DNA of 64,000 nt from NCBI RefSeq assembly GCF_029626105.1, contig NZ_JARUBH010000009.1, positions 2,170,001 through 2,234,000 of the forward strand. Direction: 5' to 3'. Under the pieces are notes generated by a model. It had not been told where the DNA came from, searched no databases, and saw nothing but the letters and a program-made list of their open reading frames with translations. Position numbers and translations under genes: made by a program. The DNA is from Solwaraspora sp. WMMD792. Its GTDB lineage: Bacteria > Actinomycetota > Actinomycetes > Mycobacteriales > Micromonosporaceae. The first letter of the stretch is position 1, and each line of letters opens with the position of its first letter. Positions 44,938 to 53,342 of the stretch are shown here, one piece after another.

Positions 44938-45001
44938 TTTTCTACAAGAACGCCAGCTCACGGCGCGCTAACTTGAGGCATCCGGACGCAGAGGAGAGCC
45001 C

Positions 45002-45592
45002 GTGGGCAAGGTGGTCATGTACAGCTCGGTGTCGGTGGACGGCTTCATCGCCGACGTCAAGGACCAGCCCGGACCGCTGTTCGACTGGCTGTCCAGCGGT
45101 GACGTGCCGTTGGATGACAGCGGTGCGCTGACGGTGTCGCGAGCCTCCTACGACTACATCCGGCCGTACTGGGACCAGATCGGGGTGACGATCGTCGGCC
45201 GCCACGTCTTCGACATGACGGACGGCTGGCGCGGCACGCCGCCGGCCGGGGTCGATCACGTGGTCGTCGTGACACACCGGCCGGCCCCGGACGGCTGGGA
45301 TCCCGAGGCGCCGTTTCACTTCGTCGACGGTGTCGAGGCGGCCGTGGCCAGGGCGCGGGAGCTTGCCGGCGACCGCCTAGTCGAGGTCGCCGCCGGCGAC
45401 GTCGGCGGCCAGGTGCTCGCCGCAGGCCTGGTCGACGAGGTACGCATGGACGTCGTGCCCGTCGTGTTCGGGTCCGGCAAGCGCTTCTTCGGGTCGGTCG
45501 ACGCGCAGCACCTCCTGGAGGATCCTGACGTGACGATTCCGGGTGACCGGGTCCTTCACCTGCGCTATCGGCTGCGCCGTCCGTCGGCCTGA
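45002..45592 (+). CDS. Dihydrofolate-reductase-fold (RibD C-terminal) family protein
   Basis: Protein of 196 residues with the RibD-C/DHFR-like NADPH-binding fold: VVMYSSVSVDGFIAD at the N-terminus, VTIVGRHVFDMTDGW, VVVVTHRP and DEVRMDVVPVVFGSGKRFFG. Members are annotated as dihydrofolate-reductase-family proteins, reduce undefined substrates and usually stand near AraC/TetR regulators. The GTG has GAGGAG-like sequence a few bases upstream. It converges with the phosphatase gene. Confidence 0.86.
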   Translation: MGKVVMYSSVSVDGFIADVKDQPGPLFDWLSSGDVPLDDSGALTVSRASYDYIRPYWDQIGVTIVGRHVFDMTDGWRGTPPAGVDHVVVVTHRPAPDGWDPEAPFHFVDGVEAAVARARELAGDRLVEVAAGDVGGQVLAAGLVDEVRMDVVPVVFGSGKRFFGSVDAQHLLEDPDVTIPGDRVLHLRYRLRRPSA

Positions 45593-45605
45593 GCGGCAGC
45601 ACAAG

Positions 45606-46304
45606 TCACGGCGGCAGGTGGGCGGTGGTGGCGAACTCGACCAGTTCGAGGCCGTCACCGGTGTCGACGTAGCGGGTGATCGACGCGTTGGCGACCGGCG
45701 TGGTCGCGATGATCGCGTCAAGTTCGGTGAACGGCAGGCCGTCGAGGAGGTGGCGGGCCGCGATGACCACCGCGTCGTGGGCGACGACCAGGACACGCCG
45801 GCCGGCGTGGTCGCGGTCCAGGTCGGCCAGGACGGCCTTGACGCGCGCGACGACGTCGTCGAACGTCTCACCGCCGGGCGGGCGGTAGGCGTACGGTCCG
45901 TCTGCGGCGAGGCGGGCGGCCTCGGCCGGGAAGCGCTGGGTGATCATGAGCGGGGTGAGCAGTTCGAGGTCGCCCATCAGCCGGTCGCACAACCGCGCAT
46001 CGATGACCGCCTCCGGGCAGGGCGCGCCGAGCGCGGCGGCGGTGCCGGCCACCCGGGTCCAGGTCTGACGGGCCCGCAGGTACGGGGAGCAGACCACCAC
46101 GTCGGGCCGCTGGTCGGCGGGTCGGGTGGCAAGCCAGCGGCCGAGGTGGGTGGCCTGCTGCCAGCCGAGCGCGGTCAGCTCGATGTCGGCGTCGCGGCCG
46201 GTGAGGCCGTGGTCGGCCAGACCTCGGGCGTGGGCGTCCGCGAAGGCCGCGTTCGCGGTGCTCTGCCCGTGGCGGACGATGGTCAGCTGCGCGACGGTGT
46301 CCAT
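45606..46304 (-). CDS. Histidine phosphatase family protein
   Basis: Phosphoglycerate-mutase-like protein of 232 residues. The phosphohistidine motif is QLTIVRHGQSTANAAF, with the second catalytic His in VLVVAHDAVVIAAR. Arg and Glu of the active site are in SPYLRARQTW and PPGGETFDDVVARV. It belongs to the broad acid/sugar-phosphate phosphatase group; the substrate is unknown. No partner gene is coupled. Confidence 0.87.
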   Translation of the reverse strand: MDTVAQLTIVRHGQSTANAAFADAHARGLADHGLTGRDADIELTALGWQQATHLGRWLATRPADQRPDVVVCSPYLRARQTWTRVAGTAAALGAPCPEAVIDARLCDRLMGDLELLTPLMITQRFPAEAARLAADGPYAYRPPGGETFDDVVARVKAVLADLDRDHAGRRVLVVAHDAVVIAARHLLDGLPFTELDAIIATTPVANASITRYVDTGDGLELVEFATTAHLPP

Positions 46305-46360
46305 CTGTTCATTGTGTCCGGTCGGCGCGGGATTCGTGACCCCGGCGCTGGGCGGCCGGC

Positions 46361-46395
46361 CCTGACCGCCGGTGATCGGGTCACCGGCGGTCAGG
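46361..46395 (-). terminator. Terminator hairpin after the M15 peptidase gene
   Basis: Perfect 15-bp stem (46361-46375 and 46381-46395) with a 5-nt loop, located 56 bp beyond the stop codon of the leftward peptidase gene. Confidence 0.75.
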
Positions 46396-46451
46396 CGGGA
46401 GCAGATTCCCCGTGGCGGGGAGAGAGTTCTCGGTCGCGTGGGTAGCGATCC

Positions 46452-47195
46452 TCAGATGCCGCAGCTCGACGCGGACCAGGACCGGCTTGAAGTGACGCCC
46501 AGGTGGGTGTGGTCGCTGTGGCCGGGGTAGCCGGGGCCGAGGATGTTGCTGAAGCCGTGGTAGCGGGCCTGCTGGGCGATCCGACAGAACGAGGGCGAGC
46601 CGACCAGGTCGACGCCGTCGCCGTACAGGTGCCGGCTGTTGGAGGCGCCGCCGACCGCGCTGTTGCAGGAGTAGCTGCGGAAGCCGCTGCTGACATAGAG
46701 CGGTACGTTGCCGAGCGCCCGCCGCATGGCCTGCAGTTTCCACATTGACACGAGGGCGTTGAACTTGGCGGTGCTGGCGGACACCGCGCCACCGGACCAG
46801 CTGCTGTTGCACTTGTTCATCTCGGCGTAGCTGAAGTTGGCCGGAGTGCAGTCGTTGTCCTGGAGCGCGTAGATCTTGTTGAAGGTCTGCGGGCCGGCGA
46901 CGCCGTCGGCGGCGAGGCCGTAGGCCTGCTGGAAGCGGATCACCGCAGACCGGGTGGCCGGGCCGTACGCCCCGTCGAGGGCGAGCACCGCGCCGTAGCC
47001 CGGGTAGCCCGAGACGCGGATCTGCAGCTGCTTGACGTCATTACCGGACATCCCCTGGGACAGGGTGCGCCCCCACGTGTAGCAGCCGTCTGCGTGGGCC
47101 GCGCTACCTGTTGTGACAACGCCCGCGAGGGCGGTGGCAGCGACGAGGGCGCAGGCAGCGAGCATCCGGCCAAGCCGGCGGATAACAGTCCCCAT
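46452..47195 (-). CDS. Secreted peptidoglycan-binding M15 D-Ala-D-Ala carboxypeptidase-like protein
   Basis: Secreted protein of 247 residues. A signal peptide ends around AAHADG (about residue 36). A peptidoglycan-binding domain (about 48-112, GNDVKQLQIRVSGYPGYGAVLALDGAYGPATRSAVIRFQQAYGL) is followed by a peptidase-M15-type zinc domain. The zinc ligands are in SRHLYGDGVDLV and GHSDHTHLGV. Six Cys residues suggest disulfides. It resembles the Streptomyces albus Zn DD-carboxypeptidase, which cleaves the terminal D-Ala. The start is an ATG inside a clear signal sequence. Confidence 0.9.
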   Translation of the reverse strand: MGTVIRRLGRMLAACALVAATALAGVVTTGSAAHADGCYTWGRTLSQGMSGNDVKQLQIRVSGYPGYGAVLALDGAYGPATRSAVIRFQQAYGLAADGVAGPQTFNKIYALQDNDCTPANFSYAEMNKCNSSWSGGAVSASTAKFNALVSMWKLQAMRRALGNVPLYVSSGFRSYSCNSAVGGASNSRHLYGDGVDLVGSPSFCRIAQQARYHGFSNILGPGYPGHSDHTHLGVTSSRSWSASSCGI

Positions 47196-47261
47196 GGTCT
47201 TCCCATCGACATGTGACGATCGGCCGGCATGGGTAGATCATTCCGGCCGATCACCTGATGG

Positions 47262-48089
47262 TCAAGACTCACTACTTTCTGTCATTCGCAACTTGGCGCA
47301 GCGGTGTGCTTCCCATGCCAGGGCAGCCTTGGCCATACCGTTCTTCCAGGGGTTCGGGTCGGCGGCGGCGATCTGCGCCCACATCCGGGCGAGGGCGGAC
47401 GCGAAGACATCGACGGCCCTGGTCGGGGCGCTGGTCCAGGCCGAAGCCGGGCTTACGCACGCTTCGGCCTGCTCCGGGGCATGCCCGGCGAAGACCAGAC
47501 GCACGATCAGACAGCCCGGGTCGATGAACCCGGCGCCGAGCGTCGGCCATGCCCAGTCGATCAGGCGGGCCGCGTCCCCGTCGATGAGCACGTTGTCCGG
47601 ACTGTAGTCGGTGTGCAGGAGGGTGTCGCCGCGTAGCAGGGGCAGATCGGCCGGCTCAACGTACGCCGCCCATCGCCGCTCGGCCCGTTTGAGCTGAGGC
47701 AGGTCGGGACACCAAAGCAACGCCAGGCGCTGCATCGTGTCGACTACCTTCGGCAGGTCGGGGGAGCCGGGTGCGTAGTCAGCGTGTCGGCCGGGGGCGG
47801 CCTGGAAGCCGAGCAGGTTCCAGCCGTCCACCTCGGTCTGCCACAGCACTTCGGGGGAGAGCGGGCTGACGTATCTGCTGACCGCTGCTTCGCGCTCTTG
47901 GCTGACGACCCGGGGGTCTTCGGTGCGCAGGCCCTTGACGAAGATGGGTCCACCAGTGGTGCTCAGCAGGACGGCGATGGCGGAGTTCTTGCCAGCCTCA
48001 GCGGTACGCGCGGCGCGGACAGGGCCGGTGCGGCGCTCAATCGCCGCGCGAACCGGGGCCGTCAGGTGGTCCCAATCGGTTCGCTGTAT
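47262..48089 (-). CDS. APH-family phosphotransferase with an ATA in place of the start codon
   Basis: Frame of about 275 codons. The kinase parts are complete: TLLHTDYSPDNVLIDGD and RLIDWAWPTLGAGFIDP. Translated beyond the first GTG (47849), the frame encodes an in-family N-terminus (QRTDWDHLTAPVRAAIERRTG ... AIAVLLSTTGGPIFVKGLRTEDPRV, the nucleotide-binding lobe). No ATG, GTG or TTG occurs between the upstream stop and 47849. The expected start position reads ATA (48089-48087), with GAGGG five bases upstream of it. So either ATA is used, the start was lost by point mutation, or only a truncated form is made. Confidence 0.65.
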   Translation of the reverse strand: MQRTDWDHLTAPVRAAIERRTGPVRAARTAEAGKNSAIAVLLSTTGGPIFVKGLRTEDPRVVSQEREAAVSRYVSPLSPEVLWQTEVDGWNLLGFQAAPGRHADYAPGSPDLPKVVDTMQRLALLWCPDLPQLKRAERRWAAYVEPADLPLLRGDTLLHTDYSPDNVLIDGDAARLIDWAWPTLGAGFIDPGCLIVRLVFAGHAPEQAEACVSPASAWTSAPTRAVDVFASALARMWAQIAAADPNPWKNGMAKAALAWEAHRCAKLRMTESSES

Positions 48090-48140
48090 TGTCGCCCTCG
48101 CGGTCTTCGATCATCGAGCCGCGAAGGAGTCTGCCAGATG

Positions 48141-48179
48141 CCGCCGTGCCCGGCCCGTACGACAGGCCGGGCACGGCGG
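48141..48179 (-). terminator. Terminator hairpin after the Nudix gene
   Basis: Perfect 15-bp stem (48141-48155 and 48165-48179) with a 9-nt loop, 11 bp beyond the Nudix stop codon. It separates the Nudix operon from the phosphotransferase gene. Confidence 0.75.
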
Positions 48180-48190
48180 GATTCGCTCGA

Positions 48191-48736
48191 TCAGTACGGG
48201 TTGTCGACTGCCGCGATCCGCTCGGCCAAAACGGCGGGGGTGATCTCGGTGGCGGGCAGCCACGCGTAGTCGTGAACCTCCTCGGCCTGCAACGTTACGT
48301 CCCGGGCGGTGGTGGTGAAGGCGTAGCGCAGGTCGAAGTGCTGGTGGTCGGGTTCGCCCTTGGCTGGGTTGGCCGGGATCGGGTGGACGTCAATGTCGAT
48401 CGGCGTCTCGTCGAGCAGAGTCAGGGCCGTGGTGTTGATGCCGGTTTCCTCGGCGACCTCGCGCAGCGCGGCCCCGACCAGGGTGGTGTCGTCGGGTTCG
48501 AGGTGCCCGCCGGGGCGCAGCCAGGTGTTGAGCGCGTTGTGCCGGATGTGTAGCACCCGCCGGTCCGCGTCGAGGACGAGCGCCGAGCAGGTGACGTGTC
48601 CGGTGAACGTCGCGCGGGAGGTCAGGTCGCCGGGCTCGCGTAGGGCGGCGGTCAGTGGGGCGAGCCGGCCGGCCTCGTCGGAATGACGGTCGAGATAGAC
48701 GGTGACGGTCGCGGCGATGTGGTCGGCGCCGATCAT
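48191..48736 (-). CDS. Nudix hydrolase
   Basis: Protein of 181 residues with the complete Nudix box from GGHLEPDDTTLVGAALREVAEETGI. The surrounding sequence (VLHIRHNALNTWLRPGGHLEPD and HDYAWLPATEI) is common. Nudix enzymes hydrolyse nucleoside diphosphates linked to other groups; the substrate here is unknown. Its start overlaps the stop of the SAHH-like gene (ATGA), so it is translated with it. Together they may repair or detoxify an adenosyl-type metabolite, which is inference. Confidence 0.87.
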   Translation of the reverse strand: MIGADHIAATVTVYLDRHSDEAGRLAPLTAALREPGDLTSRATFTGHVTCSALVLDADRRVLHIRHNALNTWLRPGGHLEPDDTTLVGAALREVAEETGINTTALTLLDETPIDIDVHPIPANPAKGEPDHQHFDLRYAFTTTARDVTLQAEEVHDYAWLPATEITPAVLAERIAAVDNPY

Positions 48737-49872
48737 CGGTGTGCCCCCGGAGGGTTGAAGTGGGCCAGCCAGATTTCGGCGATGCGCCGCCGGTCGGCCT
48801 CGGGCACCTCATGGTAGCCAGGCTCGACCTCGCCGCTGGCGCACCGAGCGGCAGCGGCCAGGATCTCGGCCTGTACCAGGAAGATGAACGCTCCGACCGA
48901 GGCGCCGTGCAGGAAGTTGACCGCGTTGCCGCTGGCGAGGAGGTAGAAGTAGTGCCCGATGGTGGTGTAGCGGATGACGTGCTCGGCAACCACGCTTTGC
49001 TCGTACACCCCGGTCAGGGTGTCGAGTTCGAGCTCGTCCTCGCTGGAGGTGACCGATGCCAGGTAGGCGCCGTTGGCCAGGCCGGTGAAGTCCTCGCCGC
49101 GCAGCGCCAGGTTGCCAGTGGCGCACATCACCATTCCCGCCGTCGCCAGCGCCGCCGGGCGGCTGGCCGCGACATGGAAGCCTTGCGCGAGGGCTTGCGT
49201 GGCGCGCACCGGGTCGGCGTCGTAGACGGTGACCCGCACACCCTTGGCGTGCAGGGTGCGGGCGATGCTGGAGCCCAGCTTGCCGAAGCCGACGACGGTC
49301 GCGGCCCGACCGGGGAGAATGTCCCCGCGCGAGCGCATCAGCGCCTCGGTGGAGAACACGATGGACTGACCGACCAGGTGATCCTCGGACTGCTTGAGCG
49401 GGCTGCGTGCCACCGAGTAGACCGCACACGGCGGCTTGCCCAGTTCGAGGTATCGGCGATGGCCGTTCTCGGTGTCCTCTACCACGCCGAGGATCCGACC
49501 GGAGAACCGGTCGCACAGCTCGGCCAGCACCGGAGCGAAGTATCCGCCCACGTCGAGCAGTACCACCGCCTGGCCGGCGGCGCGCTGTTCCAGGTAGGCG
49601 CACGCGGCATCCGGGTCGGTGAACCGGTCTCGGGACAGCTCATCGACCGAGTAGGCCAAGCCCACCGTACGGGCTGCGGCGCGGTGCACGCTCTTGGGTT
49701 TGGGCAGCACCCCAGCCACCGGCGTGATCCGGTCGACCGCGCGGATGAACGGCGGCCGGTCCGCCAGCAGATGCGTGATCACCAGCGAGCGGGTGTCGGC
49801 ACCCACCGGGTTGCCTGTGTGGGTGACGGCGCGGAAGTAGCGGTCCAGGCGGGCGGTCTCAAAGGTCTCCAC
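48733..49872 (-). CDS. S-adenosylhomocysteine-hydrolase-like NAD-binding protein
   Basis: Protein of 379 residues whose C-terminal part contains a clear NAD(P)-binding domain of the SAHH type (GRAATVVGFGKLGSSIARTLHAKGVRVTVYDADPVRA), then MCATGNLALRGED. The N-terminal part (ITPVAGVLPKPKSVHRAAARTVGLAYSVDELSR) is a shortened, divergent version of the substrate domain. It may be a relative that acts on another S- or adenosyl compound. The GTG at this start has AGGAG upstream; the frame extends further without similarity. It is divergent from the large XRE-TPR regulator. Confidence 0.78.
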   Translation of the reverse strand: METFETARLDRYFRAVTHTGNPVGADTRSLVITHLLADRPPFIRAVDRITPVAGVLPKPKSVHRAAARTVGLAYSVDELSRDRFTDPDAACAYLEQRAAGQAVVLLDVGGYFAPVLAELCDRFSGRILGVVEDTENGHRRYLELGKPPCAVYSVARSPLKQSEDHLVGQSIVFSTEALMRSRGDILPGRAATVVGFGKLGSSIARTLHAKGVRVTVYDADPVRATQALAQGFHVAASRPAALATAGMVMCATGNLALRGEDFTGLANGAYLASVTSSEDELELDTLTGVYEQSVVAEHVIRYTTIGHYFYLLASGNAVNFLHGASVGAFIFLVQAEILAAAARCASGEVEPGYHEVPEADRRRIAEIWLAHFNPPGAHR

Positions 49873-49987
49873 GGGAGGGACTCCTAACAGACGGGCGAGC
49901 ACGGCGAGAGCGTCTTGGCGGCGCGGTGTCCGCCACCGGTCTGACACTTAGCGTCATCATTGGGTGCCGGGTTGTGAACACCTGCGG

Positions 49988-50000
49988 TGTTGCGGCAACA
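49988..50000. promoter_or_regulatory. Palindrome in divergent region of SAHH-like and XRE genes
   Basis: TGTTGC-G-GCAACA is a perfect 6-bp dyad with a single central base, about 40 bp before the XRE gene. GGGTGCC and GGCACCC (49962-49968 and 50022-50028) form a wider dyad around it. It is a candidate operator for the XRE protein. Confidence 0.4.
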
Positions 50001-50041
50001 TCGGCAGCGACAAATCCGCTTGGCACCCGATGGTGGTGGCG

Positions 50042-51415
50042 ATGGAGGCTGGCGACGCCGTCCGGCAGGTTTTCGGTATGGCGCTGCGCCAGCTGCGCAC
50101 CGAGGCTGGCCTGTCGCTGCGGGCACTCGGCCAGGCCACGCACTACGACTACAGCCGCATCAGCCGCGTCGAACGCGGCGAACACCTCATCGACGCGCAG
50201 TACGTGCCCGCCCTTGACGCCGCCCTCGGCACGGGTGGGCTGCTCGCCCTGCTGCACTCGCTGAACCCCGACGCCGAAACCGTCCGGGCGACAGGTCGGT
50301 TGACCCTGCCGACCGTTGGGCTACACGTCGATGATGGCGATAGCGTGACCTTACAGCTGCAGACACCGGACGGAAGGACCGTACGAGTGAGCCTGTCCCG
50401 ACGCGACCTCGGCAAGCTCCTCGCCGGCGGTGCGCTGCGCGCGGTCGTGCCTGCCGGCGTCGCTGACGTCGACGCCGCCGAGCGGGTGTCGAAGGTGCTG
50501 CGTGCGCCCCGCCGGGTCGATCCCCAGGTGCTCGACTACTTCCACACCTTGCTGGAGCAGCACTTCACCGCCGACAAGATGCTCGGCTCCCGCCAGCTGC
50601 TCGGCCCGGTCCTGGCGCAGATCCAGGTCCTCGACGAGCTGCGCCGCCACACCCGCCCCGGCACGACCGAGCCGACGCTGCGGCTGCTCGCGCAGTACGC
50701 CGAGTTCGCCGGCTGGCTGCACCAGGACGCTGGCGACACCGCCGCTGCGATGCGGTGGTCGGACCGGGCCAGCGAATGGGCTCATGCCGTCGGCGACTAC
50801 CAGATGGTCGCCTACATGCTCATCCGCAAGTCCAACATCGCGCTGGCCGACGCCGACCCGGTGGGCGTCGTGGACCTGGCTGCCGCCGCGCGCAAGGTAC
50901 CCGGCCCGGTCAGCCCCAAGCTGCACGCTCTGGCCGCGCAGCAGGAGGCCCGCGGCTGGGCGCTGTGCCGCGACGCCGACACCTTCCAAGATCGCCTCAG
51001 CTTGGCCGCTGAGCTCCTACGCGCGCATCCCGACGACGTCAACGAGGACGCGCCGGTTTACCTGCACCATTACAACCTGGCCACCTTGGAGGAACAGTCC
51101 GCCTCCGGCTACCGCGCGTGCGGGCAGGCCGAGATCGCTGTGGCCATCCTGGAACGCCAGATCGCGGCAACACAGACGCACCTGCACCGCGACACCGGCC
51201 ACCAGCTCGCCAAACTCGCCAACGCGGTGCTGGCAACAGCAGAGCCCGAACCCGAACGCGCCGCCGCACTCGGGCTGCGCTGCGTGGCGACCGCCCGCGA
51301 CACCGGCTCGGCCCGCATCTCCGCTGAGCTGCATACCCTCGATCGCATCCTGACCCACCGCTGGCCCACCCTGCCTGCTGCGGTCGAGCTGCACGAAGCT
51401 CTGGCCTCCGCCTGA
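50042..51415 (+). CDS. XRE-family regulator with C-terminal TPR-like domain
   Basis: Protein of 457 residues. The N-terminal HTH (about 8-60) reads FGMALRQLRTEAGLSLRALGQATHYDYSRISRVERGE. A middle linker has TLQLQTPDGRTVRVSLSRRDL, and about 280 residues of helical repeats follow (LRLLAQYAEFAGWLHQDAGDTAAAMRWSDRASEWAHAVGD, QLAKLANAVLATAEPEPERAAALGLRC). This is the actinobacterial XRE-TPR design, where the TPR part may bind a peptide or cofactor. Start: ATG at 50042, with an alternative at 50030. It is divergent from the SAHH-like/Nudix operon, its likely target. Confidence 0.82.
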   Translation: MEAGDAVRQVFGMALRQLRTEAGLSLRALGQATHYDYSRISRVERGEHLIDAQYVPALDAALGTGGLLALLHSLNPDAETVRATGRLTLPTVGLHVDDGDSVTLQLQTPDGRTVRVSLSRRDLGKLLAGGALRAVVPAGVADVDAAERVSKVLRAPRRVDPQVLDYFHTLLEQHFTADKMLGSRQLLGPVLAQIQVLDELRRHTRPGTTEPTLRLLAQYAEFAGWLHQDAGDTAAAMRWSDRASEWAHAVGDYQMVAYMLIRKSNIALADADPVGVVDLAAAARKVPGPVSPKLHALAAQQEARGWALCRDADTFQDRLSLAAELLRAHPDDVNEDAPVYLHHYNLATLEEQSASGYRACGQAEIAVAILERQIAATQTHLHRDTGHQLAKLANAVLATAEPEPERAAALGLRCVATARDTGSARISAELHTLDRILTHRWPTLPAAVELHEALASA

Positions 51416-51475
51416 CCGTTCATTACGGCTGCTCGCCTTCGCTGGCTGTACTCGCGGGCTGATCTAAGCGGTGTG

Positions 51476-51519
51476 AAGCCCTGGTCCGCCGCTGGGTGAC
51501 AGCCGGCGGACCAGGGCTT
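51476..51519. terminator. Bidirectional terminator between XRE-TPR and DUF397 genes
   Basis: Perfect 16-bp stem (51476-51491 and 51504-51519) with a 12-nt loop and T-rich sequence on the right side, between convergent genes. Confidence 0.85.
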
Positions 51520-51544
51520 TGTCGTTGGTCGGGAGTGGTGCGGG

Positions 51545-51727
51545 TCAGTGTGGGGTCTTCACCGTGTCGACGAAGTGCTGCCAGGCGGCGGCGTCGAAGG
51601 TGAGGACCGGGCCGGTCTGGTCCTTGCTGTCGCGGACTGCGACGCGGTACGGGTGGCCGGCCACCTCGACACAGTCGCCTTCGCCACCAGACCGGGTCGA
51701 CTTACGCCAAACGCCGTCAGCCTTCAT
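51545..51727 (-). CDS. DUF397 domain small protein
   Basis: Protein of 60 residues with the DUF397 signature: WRKSTRSGGEGDCVEVA, VAVRDSKDQTGPVLTFDAAAWQHFV. In Streptomyces such proteins, next to XRE/DUF5753 regulators, modulate development and antibiotic production (the BldB/WhiJ-type systems). The start codon overlaps the end of the upstream XRE gene by 11 bp, so the pair is translated together. Confidence 0.93.
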   Translation of the reverse strand: MKADGVWRKSTRSGGEGDCVEVAGHPYRVAVRDSKDQTGPVLTFDAAAWQHFVDTVKTPH

Positions 51728-52604
51728 CGTCGTACTCCTTGGCGATCCTGGTGATGAACTCGGTCGATTCTAGCGGCGTCAGACACTGTTGCTTGAGCGA
51801 GGACCAGATGCCCTCGTAGGTCTCGATCTCGGTGGATTTGTCGAGGTAGACGGCACCGCAGGGGCCGTCGGAGTAGACGGTGGTCGGCTCGGGCGGGCGG
51901 ACGCTGACCTTGGGGAAGGTAAGGATGGAGAAGGATCCTGTGCTTGTCCAGCGGGCGAGCCCAGCGGCGAGCGGGAGGACTCGGACGGTGACGTTGTGGC
52001 GTTGGATGGCGACGGCAGCGAGGTGACGCAGTTGGCGGGCCATCGCGGCGCGATCCTTGAGCGGGCGGCGCAGCGCCGGCTCGCCGATCACCACGTCGAG
52101 GTCGGGGGCCTGCGGGACGACGCGGGCGAGCAGTTTCTGCCGCTTGGACCGGACTTCGACCTTCGCCTGTAGGTCGGCCGGGCTGAGACCCGGGGTGTCG
52201 ATGCTGATGATCTCGGTCATGTACTCCAGGGACTGGAGCAGGCCGGGGATGACGTTCGGCTCGTACTTGCGGATCGTGGAGGCGGCGGCTTCGAGGCCGA
52301 CGTACAGCTTGAACCATTCTTTGATGGCGTGGTCGTAGCTGTGGTACCAGCCGCGTGACTTGGTCTCGCGGGCCAGGTCGCGCATCGTCTTGATCGTTTC
52401 TGCGGGTGCGCCGTAGAGCCGGCACATCGCCTCGGCGTCGTTCGGGTGGATCGGCACCTGGCCGCCCTCGTACCGCCAGATGCGCGGCGGTGACCATTCG
52501 AGTGCCTTGGCCGCTGCGGCGACCGTGACATGAGCATCTTCGCGAAGCTCTCTCAGATATCGACCCAGTTGCCTGCGGGGGACAGTGCTGCCGGCGTCGT
52601 CCAC
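51717..52604 (-). CDS. XRE family regulator with DUF5753 domain
   Basis: Regulator of 295 residues. The N-terminal HTH has LGRYLRELREDAHVTVAAAAKALEWSPPRIWRYEGG. The C-terminal DUF5753 has YVGLEAAASTIRKYEPNVIPGLLQ, RSKRQKLL and IGEPALRRPL. The GTG start is chosen because the HTH begins shortly after it. It is the usual partner of DUF397 in a WhiJ/SCO4441-like two-gene unit; target genes are not known. An upstream ATG extension has no support. Confidence 0.88.
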   Translation of the reverse strand: MDDAGSTVPRRQLGRYLRELREDAHVTVAAAAKALEWSPPRIWRYEGGQVPIHPNDAEAMCRLYGAPAETIKTMRDLARETKSRGWYHSYDHAIKEWFKLYVGLEAAASTIRKYEPNVIPGLLQSLEYMTEIISIDTPGLSPADLQAKVEVRSKRQKLLARVVPQAPDLDVVIGEPALRRPLKDRAAMARQLRHLAAVAIQRHNVTVRVLPLAAGLARWTSTGSFSILTFPKVSVRPPEPTTVYSDGPCGAVYLDKSTEIETYEGIWSSLKQQCLTPLESTEFITRIAKEYDDEG

Positions 52605-52755
52605 GAAACCCCGTCCTCTCGTGTCGCGTAATGGTGGGTGGATGTTGGGTCCGAACCTACCGGTGCGAGATTGCACTGAGCCAGATGGCGAATAAGCATG
52701 ATGTGAAGGAAGAGTTCAGTGATCATGGGAAATGTGTTGTGAGAAGGGTTGACAG

Positions 52756-53061
52756 ATGGGATCGAGGTCCACACGCGACGACCGGATACGGTTCGAGCCG
52801 CGACACGCCCGGAACTGGCGGCGACTCGGCCGGTACTGCCGCTGCGGAATACGCTGGCCCTGCCCCGACAAGTACATGCCGTCGACCATTGCGCCGTACC
52901 TGCACAACACGCCGGCACCGCGACCGAAACCGACGGATCGGCCGTCGAACCAGTCGCCGCAGTGGGACCGCGGCCCCCGATGGAACCACCCCACCGAGTA
53001 CGTGTGGGTCGCCGGCCTGTTGACGCGTGGACAGCGCGCCCGAGTGAACGGGGCACACTGA
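52756..53061 (+). CDS. Small basic protein with WPCP motif
   Basis: Protein of 101 residues with IRFEPRHARNWRRLGRYCRCGIRWPCPDKYMP (three Cys near WPCP), then a Pro/Asn-rich part and PTEYVWVAGLLTRGQRARVNGAH. It is a recurrent small protein in Micromonosporaceae as I recall, with no assigned role. The stop overlaps the next gene's ATG (TGATG). The Cys may bind a metal. Confidence 0.55.
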   Translation: MGSRSTRDDRIRFEPRHARNWRRLGRYCRCGIRWPCPDKYMPSTIAPYLHNTPAPRPKPTDRPSNQSPQWDRGPRWNHPTEYVWVAGLLTRGQRARVNGAH

Positions 53062-53342
53062 TGCACATCGCGTCCCGCCCCCACTGGAATTGCCGCGAGT
53101 GCGGTACGGAATGGCCGTGCGAAACCGCGAAGATCGAGATCACCGCCGACTGGGCCAACGACCGGATCGGGATGTGCGTCTACCTCGCCACCTTGATGTA
53201 CGAGGCGATCGACGACCTGCTGGAATGCGACGCCGAGCAGCTCAGCCCACCGGACCTGTACCGCCGGTTCCTCCGCTGGCCCGACCAGATCGCCGAATCC
53301 GAGGCTATGGCTCGTCTGTCAACGCGTCGCGGCGAGCCCTGA
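53061..53342 (+). CDS. Small Cys-rich protein (CREC...WPC motif)
   Basis: Protein of 93 residues: HWNCRECGTEWPCETAKIEI with three Cys (CxxC...C), then NDRIGMCVYLATLMYEAIDDLL and a helical LYRRFLRWPDQIAESEAM. Members are sometimes labelled flavin reductase without evidence. It is translationally coupled to the preceding small gene. Its last 38 bp overlap the convergent TPR-NTPase gene. A decayed second copy lies near 57.1-57.24 kb. Confidence 0.65.
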   Translation: MHIASRPHWNCRECGTEWPCETAKIEITADWANDRIGMCVYLATLMYEAIDDLLECDAEQLSPPDLYRRFLRWPDQIAESEAMARLSTRRGEP

